64,000 nucleotides of DNA, taken from Clostridium tetanomorphum. Lineage in GTDB: Bacteria > Bacillota > Clostridia > Clostridiales > Clostridiaceae. The notes below the pieces were generated by a model. It was not told where the DNA came from. It saw only the letters and a program-made list of their open reading frames with translations, and did not search any database. Position numbers and translations under genes: made by a program. This document shows, piece by piece, positions 36,900 to 44,756 of this stretch. Location of the stretch: positions 62,001-126,000 of the forward strand of contig NZ_JAGGKA010000003.1 of the NCBI RefSeq assembly GCF_017873215.1, given 5' to 3'. Each line of letters opens with the position of its first letter. Within the stretch, counting starts at the first letter, position 1.

Positions 36900-37658
36900 G
36901 TGAGTGTATTAACAGAATACAAATTAAGATCAGAATTGAGAAATAAAAAAATGGATGAGTATGTGGTTAGCAAGGATACTTTAGTTACCCCATCAGCTAG
37001 ACAGTATTTAAATGAAAGAAACATTAAACTTGTTATAAAGGAAGAAAAAGAAAAGGAAAATACTAAAAATAGTATAGTTGATGAAAATAAGGATAAATAC
37101 ATTATGCCTAAATACGTGAGTATGTATTCAGGGGGATATTTTGAAAAAAAACCAGAGCATATGACTCAACTTTTAGGAAATAAACTTGTATTTAAAACTC
37201 ATCCTAGGATTGTATTAAGAGGAAAAATAGATAGCTTAGAGTCAAGAATACTACAAGTTCAAATACTGGCGAACAAAGAACGAAATGAAAAACTTGTTAA
37301 AGATTTAGAAGAAGTTATTTATTTTGTAAGAAATATTTTAAGAAGTGAAGTGCTAGAAGAGGAGATAAAAGATTTTATTTTACTTGGAATGAATGAAAGT
37401 GAAATGAGGGAAATGTCTCATTACCCTAAAAAATATTTTAATGTAGATCATATATTGCCAAGCTATAAAATGGGAGAAATTTTAGTAGAGTTAAATTCAC
37501 TTAGAAGTTATTCAAGAGAAGTGGAAATTGCAGCATTAAACGCATTTAAGAATGAAGAAGGAGAAATTAAGAGAAATGATATAATTCAATGCTTAAATAG
37601 GTTAAGTAGTTGTTTTTATATAATGATGTGTAAACATTTAGCAGGTCAGTATAAATAA
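36900..37658 (+). CDS. eutT: Cobalamin adenosyltransferase EutT-like
   Basis: A 252-aa protein of the EutT/PduO-type adenosyltransferase superfamily, expected to make adenosylcobalamin for EutBC. The EutT N-terminal segment LVTPSARQYLNERNI and the KKPEHMTQLLGNKLVFKTHP region are clear. The HX11CCX2C metal-binding motif of Salmonella EutT is absent: the region before KKPEHM reads YVSMYSGGYFE, and the only cysteines are three near the C-terminus. The start is GTG with AAAGGATG upstream. Confidence 0.88.
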   Translation: MSVLTEYKLRSELRNKKMDEYVVSKDTLVTPSARQYLNERNIKLVIKEEKEKENTKNSIVDENKDKYIMPKYVSMYSGGYFEKKPEHMTQLLGNKLVFKTHPRIVLRGKIDSLESRILQVQILANKERNEKLVKDLEEVIYFVRNILRSEVLEEEIKDFILLGMNESEMREMSHYPKKYFNVDHILPSYKMGEILVELNSLRSYSREVEIAALNAFKNEEGEIKRNDIIQCLNRLSSCFYIMMCKHLAGQYK

Positions 37659-37670
37659 GAGGTGTGTTAA

Positions 37671-38297
37671 ATGACAAGTATTGATTTAAAACCTATTGTA
37701 GAAGAAGTAGTTAAAAAAATAAAAGAAAAAAGTATGATTGAAGTAGAAGCCTCAGGGAGACATGTGCATTTAAGTAAAGATGATTTATATAGCCTATTTG
37801 GAGAAGGTTATGAATTAAATGTAAAAAAAGAGCTTTCGCAGCCAGGACAATTTCAATCTAGTGAAAAAGTTATGCTTGTTGGTAAAAAAGGAGTAATAAA
37901 GGATGTATCTATTTTAGGTCCTGTAAGAAATAAAACTCAAGTTGAAATTTCAAAAACTGATGCTTTAATACTTGGAATTAATCCAACTGTAAGAGACTCA
38001 GGAGATATAGAGAATAGTGAAGGCATTATTCTTTTATCACAAAAAGGATTTTTACAGATAAAAGAAGGGGTAATAATAGCTAAAAGACATATTCATATGA
38101 CTCCAGAGGATTCTAAGTATTTTAAAGTACAGGACAAAGAAATAGTAAAGGTTAAAATTTACGGAGAAAGACCTCTTATATTTGAGGATGTATTAGTAAG
38201 AGTAAGTGATAATTACAAATTAAATATGCACATAGATTATGATGAAGCTAATGCATGTGGATACATTAAAGGAGTAAAAGCTGAAATTATAAAGTGA
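37671..38297 (+). CDS. pduL: PduL-type phosphotransacylase
   Basis: A 208-aa enzyme that converts acetyl-CoA and phosphate to acetyl-phosphate and recycles CoA inside the compartment. It has the two PduL repeats with metal-binding histidines (EASGRHVHLSKDDL near residue 24 and IAKRHIHMTPEDS near 134) and the DVSILGPVRNKTQVEIS segment. It is unrelated to Pta. The first 20 residues (TSIDLKPIVEEVVKKIKEK) form an amphipathic helix that resembles an encapsulation peptide. It is encoded between eutT and eutJ. Confidence 0.95.
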   Translation: MTSIDLKPIVEEVVKKIKEKSMIEVEASGRHVHLSKDDLYSLFGEGYELNVKKELSQPGQFQSSEKVMLVGKKGVIKDVSILGPVRNKTQVEISKTDALILGINPTVRDSGDIENSEGIILLSQKGFLQIKEGVIIAKRHIHMTPEDSKYFKVQDKEIVKVKIYGERPLIFEDVLVRVSDNYKLNMHIDYDEANACGYIKGVKAEIIK

Positions 38298-38310
38298 GAG
38301 GTAATATGAT

Positions 38311-39135
38311 ATGGTAAATTTTGATAGAATAAATAATCTTATAGAAGATTTAGAAAAAAGAAATGAAAGTTATGAAAGAAAAAATTTCAATGAAGAACTT
38401 TTAGTAGGAGTAGATCTTGGAACAGCTTATATAGTTATAGTAGTTTTAGATAAAGATAAAAATCCTGTGGCTTGTGAAATGGAGTTTGCACAAGTTATAA
38501 AAGATGGATTAGTAGTAGATTATGCTGGAGCAAGAACTATAGTTAAAAGACTAAAAGATAAAATTGAAGAAAAATTAGGTGTTGAACTTACTAAAGCAGC
38601 TATTGCAGTTCCGCCAGGTACAGGTAAAAGAGACTGTGATACTCATAGATATGTGGTAGAAGGAGCTGGCTTTGAAGTAACTAATATACTAGATGAGCCT
38701 ACTGCTGCTAATGCAGTGTTAAACATAGAAAATGGAGTTATAGTAGATGTAGGTGGTGGTACTACAGGATTATCTATATTTGAAAATGGTGAGGTAGTTT
38801 ATACTGCAGATGAGGCTACAGGAGGCACACACTTATCTTTGGTTATTTCAGGAAATTACAAAATAAGCTTTGAACAAGCTGAAGATATAAAAAAATCTAA
38901 AGAACGTTCTAAAGAGGTATTCAATATAGTGCTTCCAGTTATACAAAAGATTTCTCATATTATTAAGAATAATATAAAGGATTTTAATGTAGACTCAATA
39001 TATCTAGTTGGAGGAACCTGTTGTTTAGAAGGAATAGAAAAAGTTATAGAAAAAGATACTGGAATAAAAACTTTTAAACCTGTTAATCCATTTTTAGTAA
39101 CACCTTTAGGGATTGCTATGAATTGTGTTGTATAA
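38311..39135 (+). CDS. eutJ: Hsp70-like chaperone EutJ
   Basis: A 274-aa actin/Hsp70-fold protein with phosphate-binding signatures VGVDLGTAYIVIVVLD near residue 32 and VIVDVGGGTTGLSIF near 147, plus LDEPTAANAVLNI. It matches EutJ, thought to assist assembly or reactivation of Eut enzymes. It is shorter than DnaK because it lacks the substrate-binding domain. Translation starts at an ATG behind GAGAGG. Confidence 0.93.
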   Translation: MVNFDRINNLIEDLEKRNESYERKNFNEELLVGVDLGTAYIVIVVLDKDKNPVACEMEFAQVIKDGLVVDYAGARTIVKRLKDKIEEKLGVELTKAAIAVPPGTGKRDCDTHRYVVEGAGFEVTNILDEPTAANAVLNIENGVIVDVGGGTTGLSIFENGEVVYTADEATGGTHLSLVISGNYKISFEQAEDIKKSKERSKEVFNIVLPVIQKISHIIKNNIKDFNVDSIYLVGGTCCLEGIEKVIEKDTGIKTFKPVNPFLVTPLGIAMNCVV

Positions 39136-39148
39136 AGGATGTGACTTT

Positions 39149-39862
39149 ATGGAGTTAGAAGAATTAATAAAATTTGTTACAGATGAAGTAACAAGAAGAC
39201 TTAAAGATAATATAAAAAGTTACAAGAAAAGAAAAATTTTAGTTCTTGAGCAATCAAATAGTGAGGAATTTTTAGTATTAACAGAGAACTATAATAAAGA
39301 GTTATATGAGTGTTTTTCATTGGATTTGTATGAAAAAAATACTGAATGTTATGACTTTATATTAGTACCAAAGCTAAATAATAGGGAATTAGCTAATATA
39401 TCTTTAGGAATATCTTGTGGGATAAGAGAAGAAATAGTTATTGATTCTATATTAAGAGGCAAAAAAGTATATATATTTGAAGAAGGATTGGAATATAGAA
39501 AATATAATAAAACTTGTAACAAGGTGTTCTTTAAAATGTATGAAGATTATGAAAAAAAGCTTATAGAGTTTGGGCTAAGTATAGTAGGTAAAAATAAGTT
39601 TAATACTTTAAGCGAAGAGGAAGAAGAAAATAAAGAAGTTAAAAAAGAAGAAAATGAAAATACAGATATTAAAACTAATGATATTAACACATGTAATCAG
39701 CAATGTATATTAGAAGGAGATAAAAAACTATTAACAGAAACTGATATTGATAAACTATATAAATCTGGCATAAGGGAAATCATTATAAAGAATAAAACAG
39801 TAATAACTCCTTTAGCAAAAGATTATATAAGAATAAAGAAGATAATAGTAAAGAGAATTTAA
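39149..39862 (+). CDS. Ethanolamine utilisation protein of unknown function (TIGR02536-like)
   Basis: A 237-aa protein found in microcompartment operons, with no established function. Residues 1-20 (MELEELIKFVTDEVTRRLKD) form an amphipathic helix like a targeting peptide. Residues 30-150 look like an alpha/beta domain with alternating hydrophobic strands (RKILVLEQS; YDFILVPKLNN; GKKVYIFEEG). A Glu/Lys-rich linker leads to a C-terminal segment IREIIIKNKTVITPLAKDYI that resembles the N-terminus of the EutT in this locus. It may be a scaffold or small-molecule-binding cargo protein. The ATG at 39149 follows AAAGGATG. Confidence 0.75.
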   Translation: MELEELIKFVTDEVTRRLKDNIKSYKKRKILVLEQSNSEEFLVLTENYNKELYECFSLDLYEKNTECYDFILVPKLNNRELANISLGISCGIREEIVIDSILRGKKVYIFEEGLEYRKYNKTCNKVFFKMYEDYEKKLIEFGLSIVGKNKFNTLSEEEEENKEVKKEENENTDIKTNDINTCNQQCILEGDKKLLTETDIDKLYKSGIREIIIKNKTVITPLAKDYIRIKKIIVKRI

Positions 39863-39886
39863 AAATAAGAAGGAAGGATGTATAAA

Positions 39887-40165
39887 ATGATTATAGGGGA
39901 AGTGCTAGGAAATGTATGGGCTACAAGGAAAGATGAAAATTTAAATGGCTTAAAATTTTTAGTAATAAGGCCAATAGATTATTATTCGAATAAAGAATTT
40001 CCTACTTTTGTAGCAGTAGATAGTATAGGAGCAGGCATAGGTGAAACTGTACTAATAGTTCAAGGAAGCTCCGCTAGAGTATCTGTAGGAAATAATAATG
40101 TACCTGTTGATGCTACCATAGTAGGGATTATTGATACAGTGGAAGTTGAAAAAAGTTTAGAATAA
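39887..40165 (+). CDS. eutN: Shell vertex protein EutN (BMC-P)
   Basis: A 92-aa pentamer-forming vertex protein of the EutN/CcmL family. It opens MIIGEVLGNVWATRKDENL and contains VDSIGAGIGETVLIVQGSSAR, both highly characteristic. The ATG at 39887 is preferred because AGGAAGG lies nine bases upstream; the ATG at 39878 directly abuts that site. EutN caps the corners of the polyhedral shell. Confidence 0.95.
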   Translation: MIIGEVLGNVWATRKDENLNGLKFLVIRPIDYYSNKEFPTFVAVDSIGAGIGETVLIVQGSSARVSVGNNNVPVDATIVGIIDTVEVEKSLE

Positions 40166-40177
40166 GAAAGTGATATT

Positions 40178-40723
40178 ATGATTAAAACAATTGGAATGAT
40201 AGAGCTTAGAAGTATCGCCAAAGGCATAGAAGCTACAGATTTTATGGTTAAAGCTTCACAGGTAGAAGTTGTTTTTTCTAGAACTGTATGTCCAGGAAAA
40301 TATATTATACTTATTAGTGGAGATGTAGCAGAGGTAGAAGAAGCTATTAATAAGGGACTTAGTATTTCAGAAAATTATGTAGTAGATAAATTAATCCTTC
40401 CTTCAATTTATAATGGATTGCTAGATGGAATAAAAGGTAAAATTATTATTTTAGATTTTGATTCAATTGGCATTATGGAGTTTTCTAATATATCTTCAAG
40501 CATTGTGGCAGCAGATATTTCATGTAAAAGCGGAAATGTTAATTTATTAAGACTAAGACTTGGAATGGGTATAGGAGGAAAGTCTTATTTTATAATTTCC
40601 GGTGATGTAAGTTCAGTAAAAGAAGCTTTGGAGGCTGCTTCACATGGTATAAATAAGAAAAAACTTATAAGTAAAGTCTTAATTCCATCACCTGATAAAG
40701 AATTATTTAAAAATTTAATTTAA
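40178..40723 (+). CDS. PduT-like tandem BMC shell protein with a possible iron-sulfur site
   Basis: A 181-aa protein with two BMC domains (about residues 1-85 and 95-181), as in PduT, which forms trimers. The segment FSRTVCPGKY places a single cysteine at position 38, the same number as the cysteine of PduT that holds a [4Fe-4S] cluster at the three-fold axis. A shell-embedded redox centre is therefore plausible. This protein type is more usual in propanediol than in ethanolamine operons. Its ribosome binding site is weak. Confidence 0.88.
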   Translation: MIKTIGMIELRSIAKGIEATDFMVKASQVEVVFSRTVCPGKYIILISGDVAEVEEAINKGLSISENYVVDKLILPSIYNGLLDGIKGKIIILDFDSIGIMEFSNISSSIVAADISCKSGNVNLLRLRLGMGIGGKSYFIISGDVSSVKEALEAASHGINKKKLISKVLIPSPDKELFKNLI

Positions 40724-40751
40724 AAACCTGTTAGCCTAAGGAGGTTGTATA

Positions 40752-41879
40752 ATGAGTAGTATTAACCAAATAATAGTTTATATAATGGTTATCTTTATGA
40801 CTTTAGGTGCTATAGATAAATGTTTAGACAATAAATTTGGATTAGGAGAAAAATTTGATGAAGGTTTTATGGCTATGGGATCTTTGGCTATCGCCATGGT
40901 GGGAGTTGTATCTTTAGCACCAGTTTTAGCGAAAGTTTTAAAACCTGTAGTAGTTCCGCTTTATACAGCACTAGGGGCAGACCCATCTATGTTTGCTACT
41001 ACACTTTTAGCTTGTGATATGGGAGGGTATCCACTAGCTATAGAATTAGCACAATCTCAAGATGCTGGATTATTTGCTGGATTAATTTTAGGATCAATGA
41101 TGGGACCTACAATAGTATTTACAATTCCTGTTGCTTTAGGAATAATCAAAGAAGAAGATAGAAAATTTTTAGCTTCAGGAGTTTTAGCTGGTATTATAAC
41201 TATTCCTATTGGATGTTTGGTTGGTGGATTAGTTGCAGGATTTAGTTTAACAATGATACTTAAAAATTTAGTTCCTATAATAATATTTGCAGTTTTAATA
41301 GCCTTAGGGTTATGGAAAATACCTGAAAAGATGATTAAAGGATTTAATGTATTTGGTAAAATAGTAGTAATAATTATTACAATTGGACTTGCTGCAATAA
41401 TAATTGAGACTTTAACTGGAATTGTAGTTATACCAGGAATGGCACCTATAACAGAAGGTATACAAATAATAGGATCTATAGCTATAATGCTTGCAGGAGC
41501 ATTTCCAATGGTATATTTTATAACAAAAGTATTTAAAAAACCTCTTATGAAACTTGGTGGAATTTTAGGAATGGGAGATGTGGCTGCAGCAGGAATGGTA
41601 GCTACACTTGCTAATAATATACCAATGTTTGGAATGATGAAAGATATGGATGACAGAGGTAAAGTTATAAATGTAGCTTTTGCTGTTAGTGCAGCCTTTG
41701 TATTTGGTGATCATTTAGGATTTACGGCGGGAGTAAATAAAGATATGATATTTCCTATGATAGTTGGAAAGCTTGTAGGAGGAATTACAGCGGTTATACT
41801 AGCTTGCATCATTGCTCCAACAAGTACTATAAAAAAGTCATCTAATTCTGACCTAAATAGCAATTCACAGGGAATATAA
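40752..41879 (+). CDS. eutH: Ethanolamine permease EutH
   Basis: A 375-aa integral membrane protein with about ten hydrophobic helices. Family segments include GLGEKFDEGFMAMGSLAIAM, LACDMGGYPLAIELAQ and GDHLGFTAGVNKDMIFPM. EutH facilitates ethanolamine entry when its concentration is low or the pH is acidic. It follows the shell genes with an AAGGAGG site. Confidence 0.95.
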   Translation: MSSINQIIVYIMVIFMTLGAIDKCLDNKFGLGEKFDEGFMAMGSLAIAMVGVVSLAPVLAKVLKPVVVPLYTALGADPSMFATTLLACDMGGYPLAIELAQSQDAGLFAGLILGSMMGPTIVFTIPVALGIIKEEDRKFLASGVLAGIITIPIGCLVGGLVAGFSLTMILKNLVPIIIFAVLIALGLWKIPEKMIKGFNVFGKIVVIIITIGLAAIIIETLTGIVVIPGMAPITEGIQIIGSIAIMLAGAFPMVYFITKVFKKPLMKLGGILGMGDVAAAGMVATLANNIPMFGMMKDMDDRGKVINVAFAVSAAFVFGDHLGFTAGVNKDMIFPMIVGKLVGGITAVILACIIAPTSTIKKSSNSDLNSNSQGI

Positions 41880-41895
41880 AAGGGAGGAATAATAA

Positions 41896-42342
41896 ATGGA
41901 ACTTGATGAAAAGCTTATAGGGGAAATTGTAAGAAAAATATTAACAGAAAAAATGAAGGAAGATAGTACTGAAAAACATATAGATAAAAGTGGAGTTTTA
42001 AGTGTAAAGTTACCTACTGTAAAATGTGATAAATTTGATACTGGAAAAGAAGGAGATAAAGTTTATTTAAAAGATGTAGTTAGCTTAGAAGAAAGTCCAA
42101 GACTTGGCTGTGGATTAATGGAAATGGATAAGACTTGTTTTGACTGGACTTTAAATTATGATGAAGTGGACTATATTATTAAGGGAAACCTTCAAATAAT
42201 TATTGATGGAAGAACTATTAGTGGAGAAGAAGGGGATATAATTTTTATTCCTAAAGGCTCTAATATTAAATTTAATGTACCCGATTATGCTAGATTTTTA
42301 TATGTTACTTATCCAGCTAATTGGTCAGAACAAAAAGATTGA
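41896..42342 (+). CDS. eutQ: EutQ cupin-domain protein
   Basis: A 148-aa protein with an N-terminal amphipathic helix (ELDEKLIGEIVRKILTEKMK), a linker, and a C-terminal cupin beta-barrel (about residues 50-145; EEDGDIIFIPKGS-type segment and YARFLYVTYP). It belongs to the EutQ family, for which acetate kinase activity and a shell assembly role have been reported in Salmonella. It is the last gene of the locus, followed by a long palindromic element. Confidence 0.92.
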   Translation: MELDEKLIGEIVRKILTEKMKEDSTEKHIDKSGVLSVKLPTVKCDKFDTGKEGDKVYLKDVVSLEESPRLGCGLMEMDKTCFDWTLNYDEVDYIIKGNLQIIIDGRTISGEEGDIIFIPKGSNIKFNVPDYARFLYVTYPANWSEQKD

Positions 42343-42344
42343 TG

Positions 42345-42448
42345 AAGGGGCTGTCGTACTAAGAATAAATGTTACAGTATATTGTGTTTGTTATTCATTT
42401 GCAAAGCAATATGTTGTATGTAAATTTCTTAATACGACAGCCTCTTTT
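42345..42448. repeat. Near-perfect 104-bp hairpin element after eutQ
   Basis: The outer arms GGGGCTGTCGTACTAAGAA (42347-42365) and TTCTTAATACGACAGCCTC (42426-42444) pair with few mismatches. The inner region (TACAGTATATTG with CAATATGTTGTA) continues the stem to a loop around 42392. TTTT follows the right arm. It can act as the terminator of the eut operon, but its length and internal symmetry suggest a small dispersed palindromic element. The rest of the 300-bp gap to the next gene holds nothing else that I recognise. Confidence 0.65.
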
Positions 42449-42644
42449 AACTTGTTGATAAATATATTTTGTCAACAGTTCTTTTATTTCCAAATAAGAT
42501 TAAAAATAAATTTGGTGGCCTATACAAAATTATATAAATATTCCCTTTTTTATGGTAGAATTGAAGTGTAATTTATGATTTAACATAGTGTTAGAGTAAA
42601 CTACCTATATAATTATTAAATATTGTATTTACGGGGGTGGGAAA

Positions 42645-43550
42645 TTGAAAAATAAAAAAACAGCACATTTTTTAGCCATACTTTTAATGATTATCTGGGG
42701 AATATCATTTATAAGTATTAAAGTAGTAGTAGGAGAAATTAATCCTATACAAGCAGCCTTTTATAGGTTTTTTATGGCATCAATAATACTTTTTATAGTA
42801 TTAAAAACTAAATTCCCAGAAGAGAGGATATTAAAAGAAGATAGAATAAAGATGGTTTTAAGCGGTTTAATTGGTGTGGCTATGTATTTCTTTTTTGAGA
42901 ATTATTCCGTATATTATACCACAGCTTCAAATGTGGCAGTTTTAATATCATCTATACCTATATTTACTCTAATAACTCAAAGAATATTATTTAAAGAGAA
43001 ATTAACAATGCCTAAGATATTTGGGACAATGTTTAGTGCTATAGGTATATTTATTATAGTATTATCAAAGGGAAAAATAAGTCTCTTTTCCAGTGGAACT
43101 AAAGGAGATTTAATGGCATTAGGAGCTGCACTATGTTGGGTTCTATATACTATTCTTACTAGTAGTTTTAAAGGAAGTTACAAGAGTATAACTATAACAA
43201 CATATCAATCTATATGGGGATGTGTATTTTTATCACCATCTATATTATTTATGCCAGTCCATGTACCATCAATGAAGGTAATTGCAAATTTATTATATTT
43301 AGCTATTATATGCTCCTGTGTAGGGTATGCTATTTATATATATTGTCTAGAGAATTTAGGGGCTACTACAATAACTACTCATATAAATTTACAACCAATT
43401 GTAAGTTTAATAGGAGCAAAAATTCTTTTAAATGAAAATGTAGCTTTAGAACAGGTAATTGGATGCTTAATAATAATATTAGGAGTATCCATTGTAAGCT
43501 TTGGAGAAAAAATTAATTTAAAAGCTCTAGGAGAGTATTTTAATTCATAA
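42645..43550 (+). CDS. EamA-family (DMT superfamily) transporter
   Basis: A 301-aa membrane protein with about ten hydrophobic helices arranged as two EamA repeats. The pattern includes WGISFISIKVVVGEINPIQAAFYRF in the first repeat (start near residue 18) and LGATTITTHINLQPIVSLIGA in the second. DMT transporters export amino acids, nucleosides or other metabolites; the substrate here cannot be told. It starts with TTG behind GGGGGTGGG. Confidence 0.88.
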   Translation: MKNKKTAHFLAILLMIIWGISFISIKVVVGEINPIQAAFYRFFMASIILFIVLKTKFPEERILKEDRIKMVLSGLIGVAMYFFFENYSVYYTTASNVAVLISSIPIFTLITQRILFKEKLTMPKIFGTMFSAIGIFIIVLSKGKISLFSSGTKGDLMALGAALCWVLYTILTSSFKGSYKSITITTYQSIWGCVFLSPSILFMPVHVPSMKVIANLLYLAIICSCVGYAIYIYCLENLGATTITTHINLQPIVSLIGAKILLNENVALEQVIGCLIIILGVSIVSFGEKINLKALGEYFNS

Positions 43551-43607
43551 TTTTATAATAGATTCTTTTGAAGCTATTAATAATTTTTATTTAATGGAGG
43601 GAAAATT

Positions 43608-44735
43608 ATGGCAGATAAAAGACTTAATAAGTTAGCAAAACTATTGGTTAATTATTCAGCAGAGGTAAAAAAAGGAGATTTCGTATTAGTTCAGTGTGAG
43701 GATGTAGCTATTCCTTGGATGGTAGAAGTAGTAAAGGAAGCAATAAAGGCTGGAGCCCATGTAGAAACTTTAATAGATTCTAGTGAAGTAAATTATACAA
43801 AATTAAAATATGCTTCAAAAGAGCAGCTAGAAGAAGAGAAACTTATACAAAAAAATGCATTAGATAAAGCAGATGTATGGTTAACCGCGTGGGGAACTTT
43901 AAATACAAAATTAAACTCAAATATTAATGTAGACAATATAAAATCATCTGCTAAAGGTTCTGCATCTTGGAGAAAAATATATTCTGAAAAAATGGGAAAT
44001 GGTACTTTAAGATGGTGTGGAACTCAATTTCCTACTCATGCTAATGCCCAAGAAGCTTCAATGAGTTTAGCAGAATATGAAGATTTTGTATATGGAGCAG
44101 GTTTATTGGATAGTGAAGATCCAGTAAAGGAATGGAAAAGAATTAGCTTAGAACAGGAAAAATGGATTAAATATTTAGACACCAAAAATGAACTACATAT
44201 TATTTCAGAAGAAACAGATATAAAAGTCAATATTTCTGGACGTAAGTGGATTAACTGTGATGGAAAAGTTAATTTTCCAGATGGAGAAATATTCACATCT
44301 CCAGTAGAAGATGGAGTAAATGGAGTTATTACATTTAGTTTTCCAGGCATATATATAGGAAAGGAAATAGAAGGAATCAAGCTTAAAGTAGAAAATGGTA
44401 AAGTAGTTGAAGCTACAGCTAAAAAAGGAGAGGAACTTTTAAAAACCCTATTATCCACAGATGAAGGAGCTTCTTTTTTTGGAGAAGTTGCTATTGGAAC
44501 AAATTATGGAATTAAAGAGTTTACAAAGAATATGTTATTTGATGAGAAAATTGGTGGAACAGTTCATATGGCTATTGGAGATTCTATGCCTGAAGCTGGT
44601 GGGAAAAATAGATCTACAATCCACTGGGATATGTTATGTGATATGAGACATGGGGGTAAAATATATGCAGATGGAGAATTATTCTATGAAAATGGAAAGT
44701 TTAAAGAAGAAATATTAGAAAAATATAAATTATAA
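43608..44735 (+). CDS. Aminopeptidase, M29 (AmpS/PepS) family
   Basis: A 375-aa thermophilic-metalloprotease-family aminopeptidase (AmpS/PepS). The metal-binding C-terminal half carries FPDGEIFTSP, GTNYGIKEFTKNMLFDEKIGGTVHMAIG (middle part near residue 295) and STIHWDMLCDMRHGG, where the Glu, His and Asp ligands lie. It removes N-terminal residues from peptides. It is followed after about 20 bases by an oligoendopeptidase gene, suggesting a peptide-degradation pair. GGAGGG precedes the ATG. Confidence 0.92.
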   Translation: MADKRLNKLAKLLVNYSAEVKKGDFVLVQCEDVAIPWMVEVVKEAIKAGAHVETLIDSSEVNYTKLKYASKEQLEEEKLIQKNALDKADVWLTAWGTLNTKLNSNINVDNIKSSAKGSASWRKIYSEKMGNGTLRWCGTQFPTHANAQEASMSLAEYEDFVYGAGLLDSEDPVKEWKRISLEQEKWIKYLDTKNELHIISEETDIKVNISGRKWINCDGKVNFPDGEIFTSPVEDGVNGVITFSFPGIYIGKEIEGIKLKVENGKVVEATAKKGEELLKTLLSTDEGASFFGEVAIGTNYGIKEFTKNMLFDEKIGGTVHMAIGDSMPEAGGKNRSTIHWDMLCDMRHGGKIYADGELFYENGKFKEEILEKYKL

Positions 44736-44756
44736 TATATTAGGAAGGAGTAGCAT

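Noticed and set aside
25376-42342. Cobalamin riboswitch or EutX-type small RNA in the eut locus
   Set aside because: I looked for a B12-box-like sequence near adh, eutS and eutA and saw none; only the dual-hairpin ANTAR targets are supported.
42275-42571. Open frame across the end of eutQ and the palindrome
   Set aside because: It overlaps eutQ out of frame and reads through the hairpin element; there is no coding signal.
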